Below are positions 53,732 through 62,683 of a DNA stretch of 64,000 nucleotides, in pieces. The notes beneath the pieces were generated by a model, which saw only the letters and a program-made list of their open reading frames with translations, ran no database searches and was not told where the DNA came from. Position numbers and translations under genes: made by a program. Source of the DNA: Sphaerisporangium sp040649355 (GTDB lineage Bacteria; Actinomycetota; Actinomycetes; Streptosporangiales; Streptosporangiaceae); NCBI RefSeq assembly GCF_043197795.1, contig NZ_JBICTU010000004.1:288770-352769 (forward strand), read 5' to 3'. The first letter of the stretch is position 1. Every line of letters starts with the position of its first letter.

Positions 53732-55267
53732 ATGCCCAACTGGCGCAGCGTGACAGCCGCTGCCGTCCTGCTCGTGGCGTCCGGTCTGATGTCGGTCCCG
53801 GCTCAACCGGCCCTCGCCTCCGGAGCCGCCCCCTACGTCGCCCCCGGAGCCCCGGCCGCCGCCGCGGCGCGCACCAACACCGACGTCCACCTGTTCTACT
53901 ACCCGTGGTACGGCTCCCCCGCCGTGGCCGGGAGCTACCGGCACTGGCAACAGGGCGGCCACACCCCGCCGAACGACATCGGCGCGGACCTCTACCCGAA
54001 GTTCGGCGCGTACGACTCCGGCGACCTCGCCGGCGCGGTGAGCCAGCACATGCGGTGGATCCAGCAGTCGGGCGCGGGCGTCATCGTCTTCAGCTGGTGG
54101 GGACAGGGCTCGTACGAGGACCAGCTCGCGGCGGGCGTCCTCGACACGGCCGCGCGATTCGGGATCAAGGTGGCCTGGCACCTGGAGCCGTACCCCGGCC
54201 GCACGGCCGCGTCGACGGTCGCCGACGTCAACTACATCAACTCGCGGTACGGGGGCAGCCCCGCGTTCTACCGTGACGCCGCGCACGGCAACCGCGGCGC
54301 GTTCTACGTCTTCGAGAGCCTGCGGATCACCGACTGGACCGCGCTGGAGCAGGTGAAGTCCAGCAGCATCGTGCTGGCGCAGACCACCGACACCTCCAAG
54401 GTCGCGCACTTCGGCGGCATGTACACCTACGACGCCATCGCCGGCGCGACCGCGCCCGGCTGGAAGGGCGCCGCCGACTTCTGCAACGCGAACGGCCTGG
54501 TCTGGGCGCCGTCAGTCGGCCCCGGGTACATCGACGACCGCGCCGTGCCGGGCAACACCACCCCGACGCTCGCACGGAACAACGGCGCCACCTACGACAC
54601 CGAGTGGCAGAACGCCCTGTCCGCCGCCAACGGCGGGCCGCCGAGCTGGGTGTCGGTCACCTCGTTCAACGAGTGGCACGAAGGATCGGTGCTGGAGCCG
54701 GCGTCCTCGGCCCCTCCCGCCGGGTTCGGCTACCAGACCTTCAACGGCGCCTACGGCAAGACGGGCGTGGCGGCCGAGACCGCCTACCTGGACCGGACCA
54801 AGTACTGGGTGGACCAGTTCACCGGCACCACCACGCCCCCCAACCCGAACCTCGCGTTGGGCAAGCCGATCACCGCGAGCAGCTCCACACCGGGCTTCTG
54901 GCAGTACTACGCCAACGACGGCAACGCCCTCTCCTACTGGGAGAGCGCCAACAACGCCTTCCCGCAGACGCTCACCCTCGACCTCGGGGCGCCCCTCACG
55001 AGCGTCAGCAAGATCGTGCTCACCCTGCCGCCGTCCTCGTCCTGGGGGACGAGGACCCAGACCCTGACGGTGAAGGCCAACCAGACCCCCGGCTGGCCGT
55101 ACGCGACGATCGTGGGGTCGCGGGACTACACCTTCAACCCGGCGACCGGCAACACCGTGACGATCACCTTCCCCCCGACCTCGGTACGCGGGCTCCAGCT
55201 CTACTTCACCGGCAACACCGGCTGGCCCGCCGCGCAGATCTCCGAGTTCCAGGTCTACCGCACGTAG
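53732..55267 (+). CDS. Secreted GH99-type endo-mannosidase-like glycosidase with discoidin-like module
   Basis: A 511-residue exported protein. Signal peptide to about residue 29. Residues 45-360 match glycoside hydrolase family 99, whose members cut alpha-mannans or mannose-containing glycans: VHLFYYPWYGSP, GVIVFSWWGQGSYEDQ, WHLEPYPGRTA and the Glu pair region SFNEWHEGSVLEP. An F5/8 type C (CBM32-like) beta-sandwich occupies about 375-511 (NLALGKPITASSS). ATG chosen with GAGGAG eight bases upstream; the in-frame region before it is a leader with two hairpins. Divergent from the ROK regulator. Confidence 0.88.
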   Translation: MPNWRSVTAAAVLLVASGLMSVPAQPALASGAAPYVAPGAPAAAAARTNTDVHLFYYPWYGSPAVAGSYRHWQQGGHTPPNDIGADLYPKFGAYDSGDLAGAVSQHMRWIQQSGAGVIVFSWWGQGSYEDQLAAGVLDTAARFGIKVAWHLEPYPGRTAASTVADVNYINSRYGGSPAFYRDAAHGNRGAFYVFESLRITDWTALEQVKSSSIVLAQTTDTSKVAHFGGMYTYDAIAGATAPGWKGAADFCNANGLVWAPSVGPGYIDDRAVPGNTTPTLARNNGATYDTEWQNALSAANGGPPSWVSVTSFNEWHEGSVLEPASSAPPAGFGYQTFNGAYGKTGVAAETAYLDRTKYWVDQFTGTTTPPNPNLALGKPITASSSTPGFWQYYANDGNALSYWESANNAFPQTLTLDLGAPLTSVSKIVLTLPPSSSWGTRTQTLTVKANQTPGWPYATIVGSRDYTFNPATGNTVTITFPPTSVRGLQLYFTGNTGWPAAQISEFQVYRT

Positions 55268-55848
55268 TGGCCCATCGAGGTTCCACGCCCTGAGGGCCGC
55301 CGCCGATCGCGGCCGGGCCGGAGGGGGAGGTCCTCGGAACCAGGCGCCAGGTGACCGTCCGGCTTCCAGCCGGGCGGTCTTCCGGCATACGGGCCGGGCC
55401 CCCCTTGGACCGTCCAGGCGAACATCGCCCGTGCTTGACCCCGGTGTGACCTGATCACGCTATAATTTTGCCCGATTTGCGCCATTTTGGGGCATATGCT
55501 AAGTTGCTGTTGCCTGGCGAGTCGCCCGTTGGCGCGCAGACCGCGAACGCATGGTCCGTGCCCGGGTGACGGGAGCACGTCCGGCGGCGCCCAGCGTGCC
55601 GTACGTCCTGCCGGCGCTTCCCGCAGAGCGCCCGCCGATGCGGCGCGGCCCCGGCATCACGCGCGACGAGGTGACGGGGCTCCAAATCCGGGGCAGTCGT
55701 GACCACCACATCCAGGGTCCCGGCGATGATCCGCCCGACTGCTCCACCACACGGCAGCCCTGGAACCCGACGTGCGGCGATCCCGCGCCCGGGGTCACAT
55801 CGCCACCGTGGTCAGCTCCGATGACCACGCCATCAGGAGGACACCCGC
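55268..55848. other. 581-bp intergenic region before the histidine kinase
   Basis: Apart from the GH99 terminator it contains an unusually AT-rich patch at 55455-55510, with TATAAT at 55461-55466 and TTGACC 20 bases before it, a possible promoter with long spacing. No response regulator gene or recognisable coding fragment was found in any frame. Confidence 0.45.
55353..55379 (+). terminator. Terminator of the GH99 gene
   Basis: GACCGTCCGGCT (55353-55364) and AGCCGGGCGGTC (55368-55379) form a 12-bp stem with one G-U pair and a 3-base loop, about 85 bp after the GH99 stop. Confidence 0.65.
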
Positions 55849-57321
55849 GTGCGTGCCAGACTCCCATCCCCGTCACCCCCGCTGCGGCGGGCGCTGACGT
55901 CGTGGCGGCCTCGGTCCATCCGCGGACGGGTGACCGCCCTGGTCGCCATCCTCGCGATGCTCCTGCTCGTGCCCTCGGGGGTGCTCGCGGGCATGGTCGC
56001 GCGCCAGCAACTGGACAACGCCGGCTGGCTGGACGCCCGGCGCGCGGCCGGCCTGATGGCGGCGGCCGACCGGGCGGGCAAGCTGACGGACCCCGTCATC
56101 ACCAGCAGCGTCCCCGGCGTCGACCTGGTCCAGCTCGTCGGGCCCGACCGCCGCGTCATCGCCTCCTCCCCCGCCGTGCGCGGGCTCGCGCCGCTGAGCA
56201 CGGTGCGGCCCACGGCGGCGGACCCGCAGAAGGACGTGGAGACCTGCGCTTTCGCGCAGCTCGGCTGCGTCCGCGTCTCGGCCGTCCGCGTGAGCCTCGG
56301 CCCCGACTCCAACACCGTCTACGCGGGCGGCCCGATCCGCGGGGTCGTGTCCGCGGGCGTCTTCGACGCCCTGTTCGCGATCCAGGTCGCGGTGCTGGTC
56401 TCCCTCGCGACCTGGGCGACCTGGAAGATCACCGGCCGGACCCTCCGGCCGGTCGAGGCCATTCGCACCGAGCTGGCCGCCACCAACGTCAACGACCTGA
56501 GCAGCCGCGTTCCCGAGCCCGCGGGCGACGACGAGATCTCCCGCCTCGCCAGGACCGTCAACAGCACGCTGGAACGCCTGGAGAACGCCAAGGAGCGGAT
56601 GGACCATGTCCTCGCCGCGCAGCGGCAGTTCACCTCCGACGCCTCGCACGAGCTCCGTACCCCCATCGCGGGCCTTCGTGCCCAGCTTGAGGAGGCGCGG
56701 ATGCATCCGGAGGACACCGACCTCGACGATCTGCTCGACCGTACGCTCGGGGACGTCGACCGGCTCCAGGCCATCATCACCGACCTGCTGCTCCTGGCGA
56801 AGGTCGGCGCGGGCGCGCCCAGCGCCCTGGAGGACGTGGACCTGGCGGAGTCGGCCCGCATGGAGGTCTCCCGGCGCGCCGACCGGGTGCCCGTGCGGCT
56901 GCGGCTCACCCCCGGGGTGATGGTCAGGGCCGTCGACACCCAGATCGCGCGCGTGCTGACCAACCTGCTGGACAACGCCCAGCGGCACGCCAGGTGCGTC
57001 GTGCTGGTCGAGGTGCGCCGCGACGGGAAGTTCGCCGAGCTGGTCGTCGCCGACGACGGGGACGGCATCGCCGAGGCGGACCGGGAGCGGATCTTCGAGC
57101 GCTTCACCCGGCTGGACGCCTCGCGCTGCCGCGACCGGGGAGGCACGGGTCTCGGCCTCGCGATCGTCCGCGACATCGCCCGCGCCCACGGCGGAACCAT
57201 CGAGGCCGGGGAATCGGAGGCCGGTGGTGCCCGCTTCGTCCTGCGGCTCCCGATCTCCGAGCACCTTCCGGCCCTGACGCGGGATGTCCCGGTGACGCTC
57301 GCGGCCTCCTCCTCCCGCTGA
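55849..57321 (+). CDS. Sensor histidine kinase without adjacent response regulator
   Basis: A 490-residue membrane kinase. Two membrane helices (about 28-48 and 170-190) flank an extracytoplasmic sensor of about 120 residues with two Cys (CAFAQLGC). HAMP follows, then the HisKA box DASHELRTPI with His267, N-box LTNLLDNAQRHA, G1 DDGDGI and G2 GGTGLGLAIV. All catalytic motifs are intact. GTG start with AGGAGG eight bases upstream. No response regulator lies on either side, so its partner is elsewhere or has been lost. Signal unknown. Confidence 0.92.
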   Translation: MRARLPSPSPPLRRALTSWRPRSIRGRVTALVAILAMLLLVPSGVLAGMVARQQLDNAGWLDARRAAGLMAAADRAGKLTDPVITSSVPGVDLVQLVGPDRRVIASSPAVRGLAPLSTVRPTAADPQKDVETCAFAQLGCVRVSAVRVSLGPDSNTVYAGGPIRGVVSAGVFDALFAIQVAVLVSLATWATWKITGRTLRPVEAIRTELAATNVNDLSSRVPEPAGDDEISRLARTVNSTLERLENAKERMDHVLAAQRQFTSDASHELRTPIAGLRAQLEEARMHPEDTDLDDLLDRTLGDVDRLQAIITDLLLLAKVGAGAPSALEDVDLAESARMEVSRRADRVPVRLRLTPGVMVRAVDTQIARVLTNLLDNAQRHARCVVLVEVRRDGKFAELVVADDGDGIAEADRERIFERFTRLDASRCRDRGGTGLGLAIVRDIARAHGGTIEAGESEAGGARFVLRLPISEHLPALTRDVPVTLAASSSR

Positions 57322-57486
57322 GGCCTCCAAGGCCCCGCGACAACGGATTCAGTGCCAGATCTCGTACCAACACCACGGAATCGGTAGCATCGGCTCGAAA
57401 CGCCGACGCATCACGGCGGCGTGCGCGCGCTCGGCCGGCCCCCCGCCCGGGGCCGGGCGCCGACCGTACCCAGGGAGAGAGCCGGC

Positions 57487-58167
57487 ATGACCACGTCCCC
57501 CCAGCGCCGGAGCCTGACCCAGACGGACCGGACCACGCACCGCCGCCTGCGGGAACAGGGCAGCCTCGACCGCGACGTCCTCGACGCCATCCTCGCGGCG
57601 GGCTTCGTGTGCCACCTGGGAGTGACCGTCGAGGGACAGGTCATGGTCGTCCCGACGGTGTACGGCGCCGACGGCGACACCCTGTACCTCCACGGCTCGG
57701 TCGCCGGCCGCAGCCTGATCTCCGCCCCGGAGACGTCCGTCTGCGTCACGGTGACCCACGTCGACGGGCTGGTGCTGGCCCGCTCGGTCTTCGAGCACGG
57801 GGTCAACTACCGCAGCGCGATGATCTACGGCGTCCCCCGTGTGGTGACCGGCCCGGAGGAGAAGCTCGCCGGTCTCCGCCTGCTCACCGAGCACGCCGCT
57901 CCGGGCCAGTGGGAGTACGCGCGCCGCCCCAGCCGCAAGGAGCTCGCGGCCACGACGCTTCTGGCTCTCTCGCTCGACGAGGCGTCGGTGAAGGTGCGCA
58001 CGGGCCCGCCCGACGACGGGGACGGGCCCGACGCCGCGCTCGGCATCTGGGCGGGCGTCCTGCCCCTGCACGCCGTCTGGGGCGACGCCGAGCCCGATCC
58101 GCTGCTGCCCGAAGGCCTCACCCCGCCGCCCCACATCGCCGGCCGCGCGCACCGGCGGTTCGTTTAG
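57487..58167 (+). CDS. PPOX-class flavin-binding protein
   Basis: A 226-residue split-barrel protein of the pyridoxamine 5'-phosphate oxidase-like class. GFVCHLGVTVEGQVMVVPTV, LYLHGSVAGRSL and VCVTVTHVDGLVLAR build the FMN-binding barrel; VFEHGVNYRSAMIYG is typical of this branch. Such proteins often reduce or bind small aromatic or nitro compounds or act as F420/FMN reductases. ATG with GGGAG upstream. It is between the kinase and a lipase gene with no clear operon. Substrate unknown. Confidence 0.88.
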   Translation: MTTSPQRRSLTQTDRTTHRRLREQGSLDRDVLDAILAAGFVCHLGVTVEGQVMVVPTVYGADGDTLYLHGSVAGRSLISAPETSVCVTVTHVDGLVLARSVFEHGVNYRSAMIYGVPRVVTGPEEKLAGLRLLTEHAAPGQWEYARRPSRKELAATTLLALSLDEASVKVRTGPPDDGDGPDAALGIWAGVLPLHAVWGDAEPDPLLPEGLTPPPHIAGRAHRRFV

Positions 58168-58353
58168 GACCGCACGCGGCACCGCTCTGGAAATGAGTTT
58201 GCGAGCGCATGAGATTTGACCCGGGATGTCTAGGAAATTGTGAAAGACAGGCGGATCTCGGGCGCGCGTCAAGCGCGAGTGGCGATGCTGTCCTGCTCAT
58301 CACGGAGACCGCGTATCAATCGAGAGCACCGTCGATGACGGAAGGTGTATGGC

Positions 58354-59694
58354 GTGGCAAGCGTGGATACCACCAGGAACAGTCGCCAGTCGGATAAGCC
58401 AGTCGGGGCCGCGGTCGGCCAGCCCAGCGCCGGAAAGGTGGTGAGCGGGGCCAGGAAACCGGACGTCGCGGGAGACCTCTCACGGGAGTCGGACCAGAGG
58501 ATGCGGGACATCCTCGAAATGACCGGCCTGTGGAACCGGGACGCCAAGGCGCCTACCTACGACGAACTCCGGCCGTACGGACATCGCGAGACATCCGGAT
58601 TCCCGGTCTACAAGAACCTGGAGACGCGGCTGCTGAACGCCGTCGACCATCCGGATCCCGAAATCGCGCATCTCATGGCCACCTGCGCGGCCTATTCCTA
58701 TTCGGACCCCAGAACCCTCTCCATGATCATGGCGAGAATGGGCCTGGAGGACAACCAGGTCCGCATGATCCAGACGTCCGTGGACGCCATGCTGATCAGT
58801 TCCACCGCCTACCTGATCCAGAGCAGGAACGGCAAAGTCGGGATCCTGTGTTACCGCGGAACCGACCCGCTGAATTTCATCGACTGGCTCAGCAACATCG
58901 ACGTCGAACCGGAGCGCATCGGCTACCAGATCAGCGACCCGTGCTCGACGGTCCACGCCGGCGTCTACCGCAACGTACGCGCGACCCGGTACGAGGTCAT
59001 GGACGCCCTACGGCACGCGTGCGACCGCCGGCCGATACGCGGCATGCGCGGCGACGGCGCCTCTTCGGCCAACGGCTCCTCGCAGGGCGAGGGCGGCTAC
59101 GGCGTCGACCCCTCCCGGCTCGACGGGAACCTGGAGGCGCTGTACATCACCGGGCACAGCATGGGCGGGGCCATGGCCGCGCTCATGGGCGTCATGATCA
59201 GGCACGAGCGCAAGTACAGGGAGGCGTTCGCCGACCGGCTCAAGGCCGTCTACACCTACGGCCAGCCCATGATCGGCGACCCGAGCTTCGCCGAGGCGTG
59301 CGAGACCGACGAGTTCCTCCGCGACAACGTCATCCGCTACGTCTACGACAGCGACGTCGTCCCGCACCTGCCGTCCACCGCGTCGGGACCCTTCCGCCAC
59401 TTCGGCCGCGAGCACCACTACCGGGTGCCGCACCTGCGCAACAGCATCGTGAACATGTTGACCTACCCGCGGTGCGCCTCGCAGTCGAGGAAGGGCCACT
59501 GGGAGACGCGGAAGCATCCGACGCCGCAGATGGCGGGCCTGCTCGGGATCCCGATGTCGGCGATGGCCTACATCGCCCGCAGGTTCGAGGCGACCCGCTC
59601 GCTGCCCGCCGTCTACTCGATCGACGACCATCTCCCGCAGCACTACATCTCCGCGCTGACCCCGCCCGGAGTGCAGAACGAGTTCGGGGACTAG
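58354..59694 (+). CDS. Class 3 lipase-like protein
   Basis: A 446-residue alpha/beta hydrolase of the Lipase_3 family. The nucleophile elbow ITGHSMGGAMA has Ser269, preceded by ILCYRGTDPLNFIDW (oxyanion and lid region) and followed by YTYGQPMIGDPSF and the acid region VYDSDVVPHLP. No signal peptide or membrane helix, so it may be cytoplasmic or exported by another route. GTG at 58354 preferred, with GGAAGG eight bases upstream. Codons in the first 200 residues are slightly less GC-rich than neighbours. A strong terminator follows. Substrate likely a neutral lipid or short ester. Confidence 0.85.
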   Translation: MASVDTTRNSRQSDKPVGAAVGQPSAGKVVSGARKPDVAGDLSRESDQRMRDILEMTGLWNRDAKAPTYDELRPYGHRETSGFPVYKNLETRLLNAVDHPDPEIAHLMATCAAYSYSDPRTLSMIMARMGLEDNQVRMIQTSVDAMLISSTAYLIQSRNGKVGILCYRGTDPLNFIDWLSNIDVEPERIGYQISDPCSTVHAGVYRNVRATRYEVMDALRHACDRRPIRGMRGDGASSANGSSQGEGGYGVDPSRLDGNLEALYITGHSMGGAMAALMGVMIRHERKYREAFADRLKAVYTYGQPMIGDPSFAEACETDEFLRDNVIRYVYDSDVVPHLPSTASGPFRHFGREHHYRVPHLRNSIVNMLTYPRCASQSRKGHWETRKHPTPQMAGLLGIPMSAMAYIARRFEATRSLPAVYSIDDHLPQHYISALTPPGVQNEFGD

Positions 59695-59728
59695 GGACCG
59701 CGGGTCAGGCCCCAGGACAGAGCACCTC

Positions 59729-59766
59729 GCGACCGCCGGTCCGCCTTCGGGCGGGCCGGCGGTCGC
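59729..59766 (+). terminator. Strong UUCG-loop terminator
   Basis: A 17-bp stem (59729-59745 with 59750-59766, one G-U pair) closes a TTCG loop, 35 bp after the lipase stop. UUCG tetraloops give very stable hairpins. Confidence 0.85.
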
Positions 59767-59863
59767 GTTCCCGTTCCGACCCGGCGGCGCGACACTTCAG
59801 TGAGCTTGTGGTCACTCTCGGTTACGATGATCGTGCTGGAGTTCCACGGTTGAGGAGAGAGCC

Positions 59864-60205
59864 ATGCGACGTGTCCTGACCACCCTCAGCGCCCTGCTCG
59901 CCACCGCGCCACTGATCCTCGCGGCCCCAGGTCCGGCCGTCGCGGCCACGGGGAAGCTGATCATCACGACCGAAGGGGTCACCCGCAACCAGTTCTTCGA
60001 TCCGGCGCCCGGGTGCTACGGGCTTCCCTCGTTCCGCCTTCTGAGCCGGGTCCAGGTGATCAACGCGACCAACGCCGACGTCATCGTCTACTCCGGCGCG
60101 AACTGCAGGTCAGGCCTCCTGCACGCGGCGACGCGCGTGCCGGCGGGCACGGTCGGCGAGCGCACGCTCACCGGCACGCACAGCGTCCAGGTCCAGCCCG
60201 CCTGA
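59864..60205 (+). CDS. Small secreted protein
   Basis: A 113-residue protein with a clear signal peptide (RVLTTLSALLATAPLILA, cleavage near AVAA-TG at about residue 28). The mature 85 residues are beta-strand-rich, with two Cys (GCYGLP and ANCRSG) that may form a disulfide. No family recognised. ATG with GAGGAG six bases upstream. It stands between a terminator and the VOC gene 29 bp downstream, with which it could share a transcript. Confidence 0.75.
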   Translation: MRRVLTTLSALLATAPLILAAPGPAVAATGKLIITTEGVTRNQFFDPAPGCYGLPSFRLLSRVQVINATNADVIVYSGANCRSGLLHAATRVPAGTVGERTLTGTHSVQVQPA

Positions 60206-60234
60206 CCCCCAGACTCTTGCGAAGGAGCACAGCC

Positions 60235-60987
60235 ATGCTCACCACCCCGCACGTCGACGGTGCCCCCAACTGGGTCGAGCTCGGTACCCCCGACCCCGAG
60301 GCCGCCGCCGCCTTCTACGGCGCCCTGTTCGGCTGGAGCTTCCAGCCGGCCGGCCCCGATTCGGGGGGCTACGGCTTCTTCCGGCTCGACGGCCTGACCG
60401 TCGCGGCCGCCGGCCCGAACCCCGGCGCCTCGGCGTGGACGCTCTACTTCCAGACCCCTGACGCGGACGCCACCGCCAAGGCGGTCGAGGAGTGCGGGGG
60501 CGCCGTGCGCGTCTCGCCGTTCGACGTCTTCACCAGCGGCCGCATGGCCGGGTGCACCGACCCCGGAGGCGCCGAGTTCGCCCTGTGGGAGCCCCGCGAG
60601 GTCAGGGGGCTCGACCTCGTCGCCGAGCCCGGGTCCCTCGCCTGGACCGAGTTGTACGTCCCGGTGCCCGACGCGATCCGCGCCTTCTACGCGCAGGTCT
60701 TCGACTGGACCAGCGAGAACATGCCGTTCGGCGAGATGACCTACATCGTCGTCTCTACCGCCGAGGGGGACGACCCGGGCCTCGGCGGCGTCATGCCGTT
60801 GCAGGAGGGGGACACCCCGCACTGGCTTCCGTACTTCGAGGTCTCCGACTGCGACGAGGTGGTCGCCAGGGCGCGGGAGCTCGGCGGCCGGGTCGTCGCC
60901 CCCGCTGTGGGCGCCGAGGGCGTCGGCCGGTTCGCCGAGCTCGCCGACCCGTCGGGCGCGCGCTTCGCCGTCATCACCAGCGCCTGA
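60235..60987 (+). CDS. VOC family protein, two glyoxalase-like domains
   Basis: A 250-residue protein of two tandem vicinal-oxygen-chelate domains (about 8-120 and 135-250). Each starts with a PNWVELGTPDPEAAAAFYG-like strand-helix pair and ends in LADPSGARFAV-like edge. Similar two-domain proteins are common in actinomycetes as small-molecule binding or resistance proteins. Metal ligands cannot be assigned with certainty. ATG with AAGGAG seven bases upstream. It converges on the AraC gene, 3 bp apart. Confidence 0.88.
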   Translation: MLTTPHVDGAPNWVELGTPDPEAAAAFYGALFGWSFQPAGPDSGGYGFFRLDGLTVAAAGPNPGASAWTLYFQTPDADATAKAVEECGGAVRVSPFDVFTSGRMAGCTDPGGAEFALWEPREVRGLDLVAEPGSLAWTELYVPVPDAIRAFYAQVFDWTSENMPFGEMTYIVVSTAEGDDPGLGGVMPLQEGDTPHWLPYFEVSDCDEVVARARELGGRVVAPAVGAEGVGRFAELADPSGARFAVITSA

Positions 60988-60990
60988 ACC

Positions 60991-61995
60991 TCAGAGCGGC
61001 GTCCCGGCCACGGCGGCCTTCTCGCGGAGGGGCGCCGGGCCCGCGCCGCCGGCCTCCTCGTGGACGCGGTGCCTGCGGTGGTCCTGCGGGCTGACGCCGT
61101 GTACGCGCTTGAAGGCGGTGCTGAGCGCGAAGGAGCTGCCGTACCCGACCTGCCGCGCCACCGCGCCCACGGTGGCGTCGGACTCGCGCAGCATGTCGGC
61201 GGCCAGGGCGAGCCGCCAGCCCGTGAGGTAGGCCATGGGAGACTCGCCGACCAGGTCGGTGAACCGGCGCGCCAGCGCGGCGCGGGACACGCCGGTGCCC
61301 TCGGCCAGCGTGGCGACCGTCCAGGGATGGCCGGGGTTGTTGTGCAGCATGCGCAGGGCCTTGCCCACCACGGGGTCGCTGTGCGCGCGGTACCACGCGG
61401 GCGCCCCGGCCTCGGGACGGGAGAACCAGGCGCGCAGGACGGCGATGAGCAGCAGGTCGAGCAGCCGGTCGAGAACGGCCTCCTGGCCCGGCTCGTCCTT
61501 CACGATCTCGTCGCCGAGCAGGGCGATGAACGGGCAGTCCCAGGCGTCGCCCGGCAGGACCAGCAGCGTGGGCAGCGCCGCGAGCAGCCGCCGGTTGATC
61601 TCTCCCCGCATCTGGTAGGTGCCGGTGAGCATCACCGCCGACCCCGACGGGCTGTTGCCCCAGGTGCGGACGCCCAGGTCCATCGCCTGGGCCAGGGGCT
61701 CCCCCTCGGGGGTCGCACAGTGCTGGCCCGGATGGATGACCACCTGGGGAGGCGTGGCCGGGTCGTCGGCCACCGTGTACGGCTCGGGGCCCCGGATGAT
61801 CGCGACATCCCCCGGGCTCAGCCGGACCGCTTCGCCGCCGTCGGGCACCACCCACGCCTCGCCCCGCACCATGGCCACCAGGGTGAGCGGCGCCCCGTCC
61901 TGGACGCGCAGGGACCAGGGCGGGGTGAGGATCGAGCGCAGCAGGAAGGCGCCCCTGGCCCTCGGCCCGTCGAGCATGCTCGCGAGGGTGTCCAT
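60991..61995 (-). CDS. AraC family regulator with cupin sensor
   Basis: A 334-residue regulator. An N-terminal cupin-like domain (about 20-180; SPGDVAIIRGPEPYTVADDP) and a C-terminal AraC double helix-turn-helix (about 215-315; VATLAEGTGVSRAALARRF then VGYGSSFALSTAFKRVHGVS). ATG at 61995 chosen from the domain start; upstream in-frame sequence is antisense to DUF1772. It diverges from the DUF1772 gene with 105 bp between, so that gene is the likely target. Confidence 0.9.
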   Translation of the reverse strand: MDTLASMLDGPRARGAFLLRSILTPPWSLRVQDGAPLTLVAMVRGEAWVVPDGGEAVRLSPGDVAIIRGPEPYTVADDPATPPQVVIHPGQHCATPEGEPLAQAMDLGVRTWGNSPSGSAVMLTGTYQMRGEINRRLLAALPTLLVLPGDAWDCPFIALLGDEIVKDEPGQEAVLDRLLDLLLIAVLRAWFSRPEAGAPAWYRAHSDPVVGKALRMLHNNPGHPWTVATLAEGTGVSRAALARRFTDLVGESPMAYLTGWRLALAADMLRESDATVGAVARQVGYGSSFALSTAFKRVHGVSPQDHRRHRVHEEAGGAGPAPLREKAAVAGTPL

Positions 61996-62100
61996 ACGGC
62001 TCACTCTAGACGCCTGAACATGGAATCGCGCTTCTCGACCATGGCCCGTCTCATGGTGCGGGCGATTGACTGTCGGCATGAAGAGACCAAGGAGGACGCG

Positions 62101-62607
62101 ATGACGGACCTGGCACGAGGAGCCACCCTGGTCACCGCCACGATCATCACCGGGCTCGTCGCGGGCCTGTTCTACGCCTACGCCATCTCGGTCATGCTCG
62201 GGCTGAACCGGACGGACGACCGCACCTTCGTCAGCGCCATGCGATCGATCAACGTGGCCATCCTCAACGGCTGGTTCCTGCTCGCGTTCCTCGGCGCGCC
62301 GGTGCTGACCGCGCTCGCCGCGGTGCTCGCCCTCCGCGCGGGCACGGGCGCCGCGCTGCTCTGGATCGTGGCCGCGCTCGCGCTGTACGCGGTGGTGCTC
62401 ATCGTCACCTTCGCCGTCAACGTGCCGCTGAACGACCAGCTGGAGGCGGCGGGATCCGATCACGCCATGTCGCTCGCGGCCGTGCGCGAGCGGTTCGAGG
62501 CGCGGTGGGTCCGCTGGAACGTCGTCCGCGCGGTGGCCTCCACCGCGGCCTTCGGCTGCCTCACCTGGGCGCTCGTCCTGTTCGGGCAGAACTCGACCTC
62601 GGTGTGA
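62101..62607 (+). CDS. DUF1772-type membrane protein
   Basis: A 168-residue integral membrane protein with four hydrophobic helices (about 8-30, 52-74, 80-105, 145-162). The start TGLVAGLFYAYAISVMLGL and the VPLNDQLEA loop before the last helix are typical of DUF1772 (anthrone oxygenase-like) proteins. ATG with AAGGAGG upstream. It diverges from an AraC regulator. The biochemical role of this branch is unknown. Confidence 0.85.
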   Translation: MTDLARGATLVTATIITGLVAGLFYAYAISVMLGLNRTDDRTFVSAMRSINVAILNGWFLLAFLGAPVLTALAAVLALRAGTGAALLWIVAALALYAVVLIVTFAVNVPLNDQLEAAGSDHAMSLAAVRERFEARWVRWNVVRAVASTAAFGCLTWALVLFGQNSTSV

Positions 62608-62641
62608 CGGGAGTCGTTCCCCTACGGGAGTCGTTCCCCTA
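62608..62641. repeat. 17-bp perfect tandem duplication
   Basis: CGGGAGTCGTTCCCCTA is repeated twice at 62608-62624 and 62625-62641, starting right after the DUF1772 stop codon and running into the terminator stem. Confidence 0.9.
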
Positions 62642-62675
62642 CGGGTGCCGTACGCCGCCGGCGCACGGCACCCGT
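62641..62675. terminator. Bidirectional terminator between DUF1772 gene and metH
   Basis: ACGGGTGCCGT (62641-62651) and ACGGCACCCGT (62665-62675) form a perfect 11-bp stem with a 13-base GC-rich loop, between convergent genes. Confidence 0.75.
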
Positions 62676-62683
62676 CCAGCGTC

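Noticed and set aside
61060..62607. Long plus-strand frame that joins the AraC antisense region to DUF1772
   Set aside because: The proper DUF1772 start at 62101 has a strong ribosome site; the upstream part is AraC antisense.
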